DNA from: Hypsibius dujardini
Lineage: Eukaryota > Tardigrada > Eutardigrada > Parachela > Hypsibiidae
DNA length: 64,000 bases
Direction of reading: 5' to 3'
NCBI GenBank assembly: GCA_001579985.1
Contig: LRSR01008390.1
Coordinates: forward strand, 60,479 to 124,478
The translations under genes and the position numbers were made by a program. Positions 22,275-33,000 of this stretch are shown piece after piece (position 1 is the stretch's first letter; every line of letters starts with the position of its first letter). The notes under the pieces were generated by a model that had not been told where the DNA came from, searched no databases, and worked only from the letters and a program-made list of their open reading frames with translations.

Positions 22275-22406
22275 CTAGGCGCTCTTGTCAGAAGCCGAAT
22301 GGGCGGCGTCAGCAAATGAGGGCGACTCGTCCTTCGCCAGCACCTCCTTCAGGGCCTCTTGGTAGACTCCCGATTTCCGACCAGCCGGATGATACTTCGC
22401 TGCAGC
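22275..22406 (-). CDS. Possible terminal coding exon, unknown protein
   Basis: An acceptor-like TTAATTTCAG is followed by 43 codons and TAG. The peptide is polar and Ala/Ser/Lys-rich (AAAKYHPAGRKS start, DAAHSASDKSA end) with GC-rich third positions unlike the surrounding AT-rich sequence. No family recognised and no upstream exon found. It may be a real last exon or a fragment of a captured gene. Confidence 0.3.
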   Translation of the reverse strand, partial: AAAKYHPAGRKSGVYQEALKEVLAKDESPSFADAAHSASDKSA

Positions 22407-22644
22407 CTGAAATTAAGAGACGATTCATGAGGACAAACCGATAGACAGACGACCGGCATATGTTCGGTTACCAAAAGTCTGTTACCAAAAGTCGGCTAAT
22501 GTCGGTGTGCGATACGTCGCGGTACGTGATTTTTAACTCCCATTTAAATTTGAAGCATAAATCGACTGCGATTTTAATTTAGATTTCATTTAAAATACCG
22601 GAAAACTGAATTTTTATTTTTAATTAAATCATTTTTAGTTTAAG

Positions 22645-23400
22645 TTGTGCGTAGCACAACTTAAGGGCAACCCGGCGCTTTGAAATCGTCCTTAAATCTC
22701 GCCGGGTCGCCAGCCGTAGTGACCATGGATTATTGTTTTCGTGTTCCAATCTATTTTTTATGACTCCTTGTTGAGTTGGCAAACTTTTTGTTCTTTTCAG
22801 TTTTTCAAAAAAAATTCTTTGACGTCATCTGACGTAGTCGTCCCTTTCGGGCACTCTTTTGATAACTTTGAATGGCAAATATCTTCTGATTAACCTCGTT
22901 TTGCACTTTTCCGATAGGCATTTGAAATTGCAACCTTCAAAATTCAGCGTTTTGAGTTAGCAAAATGCATTACAGAGAAAAAGAGGAAGAACCGTAAAAG
23001 AAACTTATTTTGGGATGGGATGAACTTGGGTCGCTGAGCTTCTCAAACTTTTCTCTGTAACTAGACCAGTCAGCTAAAAACTTTGAATTTTGAAGGTTAC
23101 AATTTTAAATACCTATCAGAAAAGTGCAAAACGAGGTTAATCAGAAGATATTTGCCATTCAAAGTTATCAAAAGAGTGCCCGAGAGGGACGACTACGTTC
23201 GATGACGTCAAATAATTTTTTTTTGAAAAATTGAAAAGTACAAAAAGTTTACCAACTCAACAAGGAGTCATAAAAAAATAGACTGGAACACGAAAACAAT
23301 AATCCATGGTCACTGCGGCTGGCGACCCGGCGAGATTTAAGGACGATTTCAAAGCGCCGGGTTGCCCTTAATATGCTACGAAATGATGCGTAGCATATTA
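22645..23400. mobile_element. Large foldback element, about 335-base arms
   Basis: Left arm 22661-22991 (TTAAGGGCAACCCGGCGCTT...) is the near-complete reverse complement of right arm 23038-23370 (...AAGCGCCGGGTTGCCCTTAA). The unpaired centre is about 45 bases. Small perfect hairpins sit at each outer end: TTGTGCGTAGCACAA at 22645-22659 and an AATATGCTAC/GTAGCATATT stem at 23370-23400. No coding frame. It reads as a non-autonomous foldback transposon. Confidence 0.85.
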
Positions 23401-23589
23401 ACGTCTTTAATGCCGCGGATTAATCAACGCAGAATAAAACTCGAAGCCACAATATCAACACACATTGCACACACCATTCTTAAAATCCAGAACACGCAAC
23501 CGGTTCCTCGAAAGCAAATGTATCAAAAACTGATCAACCCACATTTACTAGTACTTATGAACGAAATAATTCGGAAACTCAACTTAAAA

Positions 23590-23952
23590 TAGTCTTCTTC
23601 CTCCTCTGACAAGAAGACCGAATTGAGGACTGCCCTGTTTATGCTTTATGTCTGTCAGGCTTTGAAGCCCGGGAACCGGGTGAAGTTTGTAGACTACGCG
23701 GAGAAGGCGTTCCACTCGATGGGAGTAAGCTTGAAGCATCTGCTGAAGTACTCGGACACGGGAGATGTGAATATCTTCAGGGAAGGCTATTTATACAGCA
23801 TCCATATGGATGATTTATTGGCTGCGGCGGTGATGGCTGGATTGGACAATAGTGGCGTTGGTAGATTTTTGGCAGCATTGGAGCTACTAAAACGTGTGAT
23901 AGACGGCAGGAATAAGCAGATGGTCAAAGCACAATTTCTTAACAATAAATAA
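23590..23952 (+). pseudogene. SET/MYND-like C-terminal fragment, copy B
   Basis: Continuous frame SSSSSDKKTELRTALF... through KFVDYAEKAFHSMGVS, YSIHMDDLLAAAVMAGLDN and GRFLAALELLKRVID to a stop. It is helical, in the style of the TPR-like C-terminal domain of SMYD methyltransferases. This is the best preserved version of the C-terminal exons, but no SET core or start lies beside it. The 3' flank (24010-24545) is shared with copy A. Confidence 0.6.
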
Positions 23953-24544
23953 AATTGATATCTTTGTGTTCCCGAAATTAAATCACTGAGACGACAGGAT
24001 GAGAAACGGAGAACATTCATGCACGATATTTTCAAGCAAATGGTCAAGGCACAATTTTTTGAGAATAAAGAAAACTGTTACCTTCACGGATTAGAATTCC
24101 CACCAATCGATGAGATAAAAAACGAGAAAACGGTCGCACGTGAGATCCCCGCTCCCTGGCATTTCGAGTCGATTTGCGGGTCGATGTTAAGCAATTTGTC
24201 GAGATTAACTGCTTAACTTGGTCTAGACCGTAATAAAATAAACTACATTCTGAAAGTATTTATGTGGTACAATATATTCTCCAGCTCCGTTCAAGGAAAT
24301 TAGAAAAATGTCTCAGGAGCTCCATTCTGGACAATCACTGCGCAGATTCCCCTAACTACCCTACGCCAGCAAAAGCACAAACTCAAAACCATCCATGTTA
24401 TATCGTGATGCGGAACGTTTTTGGGTGTCCGATAGCTTCCGATAGCTTTGTTTACGGCTTTAAACAAGCGTACCCAGACGTTTGCCTTTTAGCAAAAAAT
24501 GATATAACTAAAATAACACAAAGCAAAATATAGCAAAAACGGCA

Positions 24545-25388
24545 ATAATTTCAGACAGGCGGAAATCAGTGTACAGTATAGCGGATAACCGAGTCTTTCT
24601 CGGCCTTCATAACTATTGTGCAGTAGTGATTTTACTGGGACATCGCTGGGGCTGTTGGGTCGTTGACTTTTAGTTATCTCCTTCACTCGTGTTTCGGACT
24701 ATAATTGTTCTCCCACCCACCCCGCTTAGTTCTACGTATTGACGGTTTTGGCCGCTCTGCGACCGGTCAAGTTCTACGCACGCGGCACCACGTGCCAGAG
24801 GATATAAAGTCCATACTCCCAAACGGAAGTGTTTCTGTAGTTTTTTTGTTAAAAAGTACTCGTCAAGAGCTTATATGTATGTTAGAATATAGGGGTGTGA
24901 GTGTGACCATATTATGGGAAAATGGCCGACAAATTCAGAGGTGTTACAACGAGGGAGTAAAACCCTACGACGGAATCTAATCTGCATCCAGACTGCGTTT
25001 TCTGCGCGCCAATGAAGATGGAGTTGAAAATCTGAAAAAAACATCCATTAGAAGATAAAGCATTTTATAACAATCACTAACTGTATATAATTCTATAGGC
25101 GAATTTCCAAGTTCTCAAAGTATTCTTCCGCCGCCATTAGTCAGTAACGTAATTGTATATTGAGAGTGTATGCCACCGAACTAGAAGTGCAAGTATTGAA
25201 GTATTTTTGCCGCCGCCCCTATCCATCAACGAAACCATATATTGAGAGTCGCATGCCACCGTACTAGAAGTGCATGTAACCAGGATGGGGTCCCATGTCT
25301 GGCCACCCCTTTTTGGGTCCTTTTGCTGGCACCCTAGCAGTTTCAAAATAGTGGGACTTTGCCTACGCATTAAGATTAATTAATTAAC

Positions 25389-25425
<37 letters not shown>

Positions 25426-25450
25426 TAATATTATTATTTTTTATTAATAA
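24545..25450 (+). repeat. Dispersed repeat R1, copy 2 (long form)
   Basis: From about 24640 (GGGGCTGTTGGGTCGTTGACTTTTAG region) to a (TTA)n tail at 25380-25440. The first about 350 bases match 62285-62640. The last about 400 bases match all four copies, including CACATGCCACC/CTAGAAGTGCATGTAACC and GGGTCC..TGCTGGCACCCTAG. Variable 5' ends and simple-repeat tails suggest retroposition. The core contains short minus-strand frames (25137-25370) conserved with 26890-27096, which leaves open that R1 derives from a gene exon. Confidence 0.7.
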
Positions 25451-25492
25451 TACTCCATCCGTCTCCATTCGTCGTCGTGTTATTCCATTTGG

Positions 25493-26108
25493 CTACTGAT
25501 TTGTCGTGCGAGAGTACCGTGTCGGGGTAATGACGACCAGCAAGTGAGGTGTTCGGTTGATCATGCCCACCATGGTGGGATCGCATCGCCTCGAGAGGAA
25601 CTCCCGGGAGAAGTCACACGGTGGGTACACATGAACTGTAAAGTGAGTCTGCAACACAACATGAAAATAAAGAATCGCAAATTAGTCAAAAACATCGGGG
25701 AACCTCAAAGTGCAACTATCCTTACCGTGGAGTTGTCGTTGACATTAACGATTCCGGCAGCCTGTTTCTGCTCCAGGTACGTGACGAAACCGTCGCGCAG
25801 TTTTTCGGTCTGCTGGGCCTTGTCGCTCTGGTCGGCGGTAGTGCCGACGGCGCAAGCCAACATTATGCAGCACGTTTGCTCTTGCTGCAATGGGGGGGGG
25901 GGAGAAAATGGTCAGTGGGATACGGAAACTGATCAGACACACGGACAAGGCCACACTGCAGACCGGCAAGACAGCGGATAGGAACGAAATCGATCGAATC
26001 AAATAAAACAAATGGCCAGTGAGCCGGCCTCAACATCCAATTAGGCAGACAGGCAGACCAGAAGACAGACAAACAGACAACATGGACAGCAGACAGGCAG
26101 ACAGACAG

Positions 26109-26151
<43 letters not shown>

Positions 26152-26656
26152 GGCGGACAGACCAGAAGACATACAGCCAGATAACATGGACAGCAGACAG
26201 GCAGGCAGACAGACAGACAGACCGACCGACCGACCGACAAGCTAAAAATCGGAATGCACCACCATCTTCTGTTGAAGTGTTTTCAATTGGGACTGCTCCA
26301 GTTGCATTCGTTGTACAATCTTCAACATGTTAAGACTGAGATCCGGACTTCTGGGCAGTGCTGCATTCGCGTACTCCTGATTGCCGCTGAGGTAGTACAT
26401 CCCGACAAAAGCGTGGTCATTCTTCAGCGCCAGACTACCATGCCACAGGGTGTTGAAGATTTTCTAAACAAAAACAAAGAGTCAGCCAATAAAAACTGTA
26501 CTCCAACGACGCATGGTAATGGTGAGTCTTACCTCAGGTTCGAACCGAGTCTCCTGGATCCGGAACATCTCCGGTGAAATGGCCCCGATGTGCTGCCACG
26601 ACCCGGCCTGCGGCATAGAGGAGCCCTGCCGGGTCGATGAAGATGGAGTTGAAAAT
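25493..26656 (-). CDS. spen: SPEN-family SPOC domain, four C-terminal exons
   Basis: Four phase-consistent exons on the minus strand: 26533-26656, 26260-26463 (68 codons), 25726-25884 (53 codons) and 25493-25648 (51 codons plus TAG). They encode TLWHGSLALKNDHAFVGMYY, then CCIMLACAVGTT, KLRDGFVTYLEQKQAAGIVNV and VYPPCDFSREFLSR..PHLLVVI, matching in order the SPOC domain that ends SPEN/SHARP proteins. SPOC binds co-repressors and phospho-CTD peptides in the nucleus. The intron between the second and third exons carries a long GACA array (26040-26230). Only the C-terminus is present. RRM exons expected in a full SPEN are not in the window, and R1 plus a MITE lie directly upstream, so this may be a partial duplicate. 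Confidence 0.85.
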
Positions 26657-27165
26657 CTGAAGAAAAAAATCTATCACTGTAGAATCGGGATAACTTGCGC
26701 CGGTTTTTGGACCCCCTCGTAAATTTGTACCGGCGGTACAATCATTTTGCAATCAATCAGACGGGTTGGTTTGTACTGCCAGCATGAGCTTGTGGCGCAA
26801 GTTATCCCGATTCTACAGTATAAGATAACTTTTTTAAATAAAAGCTAGATCGGTAAAAGAAACTGTAGGTGGCAAAACAAACATTAATTTTATTTAATTC
26901 CGCAGGCTAATTTCCAAATTGTTGAAGTATTCTTGCCGCCACCCTTATCCATCAACGTAACCACATACTGAGAGTCACATGTCACCGAACTAGAAGTGCA
27001 TGTGACCAGGATGGTGTTCCATCTCTGGCCACCCCTTTTTGGGTCCTGTTGCTGGCACCCTAGCAGTTTCAAGACAGTGGGACTTTGCCAACACATTACA
27101 ATTGATTAATTAACTTATTATATTTTATTATTTTATTATTTTATTATTTTATTATTTTATTATAA
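26640..27165 (+). repeat. Dispersed repeat R1, copy 3
   Basis: Starts inside the first SPEN exon of this window (GATGAAGATGGAGTTGAAAA is shared by all R1 copies) and runs to a (TTATT)n tail at 27115-27165. It is interrupted by a small MITE at 26676-26819. The acceptor CTTCAG and first about 20 coding bases of that SPEN exon are therefore R1 sequence, or R1 arose from this exon. Confidence 0.7.
26676..26819. mobile_element. 144-base MITE with 26-base perfect TIRs
   Basis: ACTGTAGAATCGGGATAACT plus TGCGCC at the left is exactly repeated in inverse orientation at the right. It is inserted in R1 copy 3 relative to the uninterrupted R1 copies, where CCATTATAAGATAAG is continuous. TA-rich target bases flank both ends. 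Confidence 0.9.
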
Positions 27166-27297
27166 GACCGAGAAGCGAAGCGACGAGGTCTTCTAAGTTG
27201 CAGTGCTGTGGTCGGAAATCGAGAATGTCTATCTGTGTGGGTCTGTGTCTGTGTGTCACAGTCATGGGCGGGGTAATCACATTCAGTGCTCGCATAT

Positions 27298-27365
27298 GAT
27301 TGGCCAGTGTAGTCTAAGGCGCTCTACCTTTCGGACTACAGTGTATATCAAACTCGAGCGCTGCC
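27298..27365 (+). repeat. tRNA-Leu-like fragment, possible SINE head
   Basis: TGGCC..AGT..GTCTAAGGCGCT resembles the D-arm/A-box of tRNA-Leu (GGCCGAGTGGTCTAAGGCGC), followed by CTTTCGGACTACAGT and a weak TCAAACTCGAG in B-box position. Acceptor stem and T-arm pairing are not convincing, so it is a degenerate tRNA-derived sequence at best. Confidence 0.3.
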
Positions 27366-27559
27366 GAAAATGAACGTCTGAAAGCTTTATGGACTGGCTC
27401 TCATTAAACAATAAAATTTGTTTGTTTTCAATACTAGTAAGAAATACCTGAACTTAAAGCATCAATTCTGTTTTCGCAAAACAACTGACTGAATTACTAG
27501 ATCTTTCCGTCGATCGCATCGATTGCTAGTTATTAATTTTACAGACATACATATACAGG

Positions 27560-28039
27560 AAAATTTCTGTCATTGAAGAAAAAGCCCTACTGGACTTGAA
27601 ATGCGAAATAGCCGAAATATTGGACTAAAGAATGGATTTTCAGAAATGGGACACCAGCATCCCACATCCATTTTTTGTAATATATTAAAATATAATACTA
27701 ATTATATATAATACTAAAAGTAGGACGACAGTAATAGAGGTATTGAAAGTATAGTAATAATAATATATATTCTAAAGTATAATATTACGATTACCTTTCT
27801 GTAGTATTAAAATAGTATAGCAGCAATAATGTTTTGTAGATTTACTGTGGTGCCGCGTGGAAGTGGTGGGAGCGACGTTCTTTTCATGCTGGGGAACATC
27901 ATTCAAAACGAACGCCGCTCCCACCACTTCTACGCTGCACTTCAGTAAATATTAAGATAGGCCAGACGTTAAAAGTTGATTTTGTTGGACAGCAAACTAT
28001 TATCAGTATTCAGCCCATATATCACAAAGACGCGGCATG
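27560..28039 (-). repeat. 3' flank of K2, carrying a MITE
   Basis: 27580-27840 and 27951-28039 align with the 3' flanks of K1 and K5. The interruption at 27841-27950 is the hairpin MITE annotated separately. Confidence 0.65.
27841..27950. mobile_element. 110-base hairpin MITE
   Basis: Left arm TTTACTGTGGTGCCGCGTGG...AGTGGTGGGAGCG pairs with right arm CGCTCCCACCACTTC...CTTCAGTAAA over about 44 bases with few mismatches, leaving a loop of about 20 bases. It is absent from the otherwise alignable K1 and K5 3' flanks, so it inserted after those copies separated. It could also serve as a small-RNA precursor. Confidence 0.85.
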
Positions 28040-30946
28040 TTACCTCTCGGAAAACTCGTCCTGCAATTGTTTGATGGTTGGACGGTCCTTCGGTCCCAGC
28101 GCCATGCACTTGCTCACAAAGTCCTTCAGTTCCTGTTGCATATCTTCCGGAATAATAGGTCTGTCCATACTCAGTGGGAGGGCTGCGGGTATTGACGGGG
28201 AATTACTGTCGAATGTTTCGTTTACTGTTTCGTGTTTTGGCATAATCAATTTTCCCTTGCAGTACATTTCCAGAACCACAGCTCCCAAACTCCAGATATC
28301 TGTTGCTCGTCCGACGGAGTATCTACCTTTGGCAGCCGTTGAATTCCTCCAGCACACCAGCATTTCGGGCGATGCAAATCCCGGAGTGCCGCCAGGCCGA
28401 GAAATGAAAGAGCGCGATTTGTCTCTGCGCCTGGCACTATAGCTGTCTATGTCACAAATCTTCAGTGTGGATTTGGTCTCATCCCGGAAAACGACGTTTG
28501 TCCCTTTCAAATCTTTGTGAATGATATTGGCATCTTCATGAAGATATTGTATCCCTTGGATCAGCTGGTTCACGTAGTTTTTCTGCTTTTCAACCGGCAG
28601 CGCCGTTTCAGCCGCCTCCGTTAACGTACCACCACTGCAGCATTCCATGATGATCGCGAATTGCTGATCATGCTCGAAAAATCCGGTTGCAAGGTTCTTG
28701 ACAATATTGGGATGGTTTAGTTGGAGGAGAGTCGTTTCGATTTTCTCGATTTCGTCTTTGCTCAATAGGCCATGGAAGATTTTCAACGCCAAGTGTCGTT
28801 TGTCTTCCTCAACCAGGCCTGCCCCGACCGAAAAGGCATCAATTCGATGCACAACTCCGAATCCGCCCGATAGACCAAGCGGTTTCTTTGAAGTGGGTAA
28901 ATACCACTGAATCCCATGTTCCGCACATTTGAAATGCGGATTTCCGCACACGCGGGTAACGTAGTTCAGTATGGTCGCTGCGGTTGGACGATCGCTTGGA
29001 TTAAACTGCAGACATTGGCGGGCCAAAACCTTGAGCTCATCGGACAAATTTTCCGGTATTCGAGGTGTTAAAGGATGTTCACTTTGCATAGCCTCACGAA
29101 TACTGTGTTCATCATGATCCGGCCACAAAGCCTGCCCTTGACTCATGAAATACATGTCCATGACCACACACCCAAGACTATATATGTCAGTCGAAGAGTC
29201 TGGAGTTGGTCGAATTACTTTCCGAGGGTTATAATTCCACACCGCCATTTCTGGTGACATGAAATAACCTGATACCGCTTTCATGTTGAATTTCTTCTTT
29301 GACGGCCTCAAGCCACGTGGCTGCTGGGATGCTCCTTCAACATCAATAATCTTAAGATTTTTGCCTGTGGAATCCTTCGTCATGATGTTTGAAGATGTTA
29401 TGTCTCCATGAATAAACTTAGCTGATCTAACTTCTTCATGCAAGTAATGAAGACCAGAAGCCACCTGAGTCGTATATTTGACAATGCGTTCCGTGGAACA
29501 GTGTGTAGGGTTGCGCTTAATAAAGTCCTTCAACGTGATCCCGCTGCACCACTCCATGAGTAGGCAATAATGGCTGTCTTGAATGTTGTGATCACTTGCG
29601 TAACCAATGACAATATATTGAATAATGTTTGGATGCTGGAGTTGTAATAAAGATTTTAATTTTTTTGACCTGTCGTTAGTTACTTTTTCAAAAAGAAGTC
29701 TACACGCCTGGTTTCCGGCATGCTTCTCGACGGGTTTACCATCATCCAAATAAAATGCGTCCACCGTGTAAATATATCCAATAGAATCATATACCGTAAA
29801 ACGGTGAGCGTAGCCAGCGGGAATACGACGAAACCCAAATTTTAGGTTCCTAGAGCAGTCCTTAAATGTGTATATAAATGTACCAGAGCTTCTATCCCCG
29901 TCATGAGCCATGGCCATTACCGCAATTTCTTGCTGGTCAACTGCCTTCAGCAATGAGGACTCCCCCTTAGCGTAATTCAGCAAGGTCGCCGCGGTTGGAC
30001 GGTCGTCTGGATTCATTTTTAGACAATGACCGGCCAAAATTTTCAGCTCATCTGGCATATCTTTTGGGATTTGGGGTATTAGAGGAAATCCTTCACGTAT
30101 GTGTCCAAAAATAGTATCATTCTCCTGTGCGTTTATTACGAGATGCAGTCCCGGCTGTCCTTCTCGCACTAGATACATGTCCAAGATCACACACCCCAGG
30201 TTCCATATGTCGGTTGAAGAGCTTAAAGCTCGTCGATTTCTCTTGCCACCCCTAGACAGCCACGGCATCATTTCTGGTGACATGAAACAAGATTTCCCTG
30301 CATCGTACTGCACTATTGATGAATAATAAATGATGGCCTCTGGCACATCTGACGATCTTGCAGACTTGTGCCGGATTGCGAAATCGAGATTAGCAATCTT
30401 TAGTTCTTTTCCCGTGGAGTCTTTCATCAGTATACTTGTTGGTATTATGTATCCGTGTATAAGTTCCATATTTTCATGAAGTTAACGAAGACCGGAAGCC
30501 AGCTGAAACGTGAAGTCGACAAGGATTTCAGTTGAGCAATGCCTCTTGTTGCTCTCTATGAATTTGGTCAGCGTCTTCCCGCTGCAAAATTTCATGAGTA
30601 CGCAATATTTGTCGTCAGTCGTGATACCAACGGCAAAGTACCGAATAACGTGCTTATGTGTGAGTTGTAAAAGGGTTTTTAATTCTGCAGTTCTGGCTTC
30701 ACTTGGTTTGTAGCGGTACAGATATTTCAACGCATATGTTTTGGCGGGGTCTCCACGAGGAACGAGATCAGGAGCCCAGTAAAACGCCTTCACTTGCCAA
30801 AAATTAAATGTATAATCCGAATTTTCAGTGCTAGGACGACAAGCATTTTTCAAACCATCGCTGCCTGTGAAAACGATATCGTATTTCCTCTCCCCGATTT
30901 CATCCATGACTTCCTCCATGGATGGATCGGATCCATGTTCATCCAT
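28040..30946 (-). pseudogene. Triple-kinase-domain gene K2 with internal stop
   Basis: Homologous to K1 over its whole length, starting MDEHGSD at 30946. A single TAA at 30482-30484 replaces the Tyr codon in the GLRYLHEN helix of domain A; reading continues in the same frame. Domain A shows HGY for HRD. Domain B keeps HGD and the Asn, with DVE for DFG. Domain C keeps the Gly-rich loop, ALK, HKDLKGTN, DID and DIWSLG, and has an insertion after EMYCKGKL relative to K1. One point mutation separates it from an intact frame, so it is either a recent pseudogene, a sequencing error, or a gene restarting at a downstream Met just before domain A's HGY motif (about 809 aa). An in-frame upstream extension gives a hydrophobic leader but is absent in K1 and K3, where stops intervene. 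Confidence 0.85.
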
Positions 30947-31033
30947 GTAGCACCCCAGATCGAGAATAAAGAGGTTAAACAAGCAGGCAAGGATGGTCAA
31001 GGAAGTAGATAAATTATTAGCTAGCGTACACAA

Positions 31034-31620
31034 CTCCCAATAAAGTTTGACTCAAATAGGTTACTCCTCGCAGTTTAAACGTTTACAATGCAAGAAGCGA
31101 TATGGAGGACCAGAAAGTTATTTGCACAGTTTATCACAGAGGAGTGCACTTCCTTCAGAGTCATAGTGAACAGAGAGGACGAAGTCGTCCTGGCTGAAGA
31201 TATGCGCTATCTTTCTCGATTCACTTGTACTCTATTTAATTCCGACGAAGGTTATGCACGATAAGCAATCTACATATCAATGATTTCATTTTGGAGGAAA
31301 TCATTTTTCTCTAATTTCATCGAGTGCAGGAGACATACGAAAAGATACGCCGGATATTAACAATGTTACAGAAATGCGAATTAGTTAATTATAACACAGA
31401 ATAAAAGCACAAAGCAACAATTTCAGCACAGAAACTACAAAGCCGAGAGAAAGAAAAGCAATTCAAAAACACGCAACTGGTTCCTCGAAAGCAATTGTTT
31501 GAAGACACTGGTCAGCCACACGTACGATCGAATAACTAATTCGGAATTTAGTCTTAAAATAGCGACAAAAACGGAGCAACTACTGTGTGTATTCAGACAA
31601 GATTATTATAAACCAAAAAA
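31034..31620 (-). promoter_or_regulatory. Conserved upstream spacer of K2
   Basis: Aligns with the spacers of K1, K3, K4 and K5 (CAGAAAGTTATTTGCACA, GAAGATATGCGC, TCACTTGTACTCTATTTAATT). Contains the kinase 5' UTR and the DnaJ 3' flank. Confidence 0.55.
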
Positions 31621-33000
31621 TCAAACTGAAGCTAATTTATTATAAGCCTGCGGGAGCGTATCACACGACGGTGTTTCCAGTTCCCGGCCTTTTTGGACGA
31701 GTTTATGATCCCCATATAGCCGGCCACGCCACATGACGTTCTCCTTGTAGGCGCGTTCACGCACGCACGACTCCTTGAGGTTGTTGAGGTAAAGCTCCTC
31801 CACGCTGATCTCGATGGTCAGCATCTCCTTGTTGGTGAGTTTGGTGTGGAAGTCATTTTTCAGATAGAAGCGTACGTCAAAGTTACGGGTCAGGTACTGG
31901 TGGGGATATTTGAGGGACTGCTGGAGGTTGTAAACCGGTTCGGTGTAGTTGAGAGATGAGAGAAGGCTCAGGCCGAGAAAGAGGAGAAGGGGTGAGAGCT
32001 GAAGAAAGAGGGTGAACCCGCTGGAATGCCGAGCTGATAAAAGAAGGAAAACAAACTTAGATACATGAAACATTAGGGTGATAAACAAACAGATAGACAG
32101 ACAGACAGACAGACAAGCTCATATAGTCGAGTCGACTAACTTGCATTAGGATCACCACGACGTGCGTGGACGCCATGTCGGTGGCCATCGTCCTCGTCAT
32201 GTTCGGTGAATCGATTAAATCCCTGCCCGAAGAACATGTTGAAAATGTCATTAGCGGAGGCGTCGTCTTCGAAGAACATAAAGTTTCCGCTGCGGTAGTA
32301 TCTTCTCCTGCCTTGTTGGCGGGCGAAATGCGGGTTGTGTTGGACTGTCTCGTAGTTCTCACCGCCGATGTCGTAGTCGGACTTCTTTTGAGGATTCGAG
32401 AGGACGGCGTACGCTTTGCCGACAGTCTCGAAGGCCTCCCCGAACCTAAACATTAATTCGATTAGAGGCAATTAGGTAAGACTTACAGGCACGTAGACAG
32501 ACAAACACGTAGACAGACAGACAGACAGACAGACAGACTAACAGACAAATGTCCAGCTCCAACATGAGGTCACACCAGGAGCCTTGTTTTTATTCGGTTG
32601 CAGCACCAACGCCAACTTCCGGTACTGTTTCTTCAAGACCACCTCTGAGAAGGAATCCTTCTGCATGAAGAGGACCTGGTGCATTTCTTGACCCGCAGCA
32701 CGGCCTGTAGCTGCTCATCGGAGTAGTCTTTATGAGAGTCAGAACCGGGTCGGGACTTAGTGTACTCTGGACTGGCCTGAGATGAGTGGTTGGCCTTGTT
32801 CCCTTGACGTGTACCGGAAGGGGAACGAGATCGTGCTCTTGCGCAGGAGGGACGACGCTGTTTTCGGTTCTCCTTTTTGTCGCTGGCCGTCGACTCCTGC
32901 TAGGATGTGTATTTTTCAGTTTTTGAATCTCGTCCAATAAACCTGAAACAGAGATAAAAATACATAAACGATAAAGCAAAGCGTTATTTGTAGTTTATTT
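31621..33000 (-). pseudogene. DNAJB12/14-like gene, K2 unit, three exons
   Basis: Minus-strand order: J-domain exon (about 32590-32945), central exon (32150-32455, FNMFFGQGFNRF region) and terminal exon (31640-32040). The terminal exon has a hydrophobic helix (FLQLSPLLLFLGLSLLSSL) and the DUF1977 region with KNDFHTKL, SVEELYLNNLKESCVRER and TPSCDTL, as in the ER-membrane co-chaperones DNAJB12/B14. The J domain is damaged: the HPD tripeptide reads QPN and the frame shifts within the exon. Introns carry GACA arrays (32085-32115, 32505-32545). J-domain loss predicts no Hsp70 stimulation. Family assignment rests on the DUF1977-like C-terminus. Confidence 0.8.

Noticed and set aside
25863-26240. 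Minus-strand Cys/Leu/Ser/Val-rich frame
   Set aside because: It is a translation of the GACA array within a SPEN intron; the flanking SPEN exons use other frames.
27298-27365. Functional tRNA-Leu gene
   Set aside because: The A-box-like match is good, but acceptor and T-arm pairing and a proper B box are lacking.
30946-31033. Hydrophobic leader upstream of the K2 start, possible signal peptide
   Set aside because: The corresponding region in K1 and K3 has in-frame stops, and MDEHGSD is the conserved start, so the extension is incidental.
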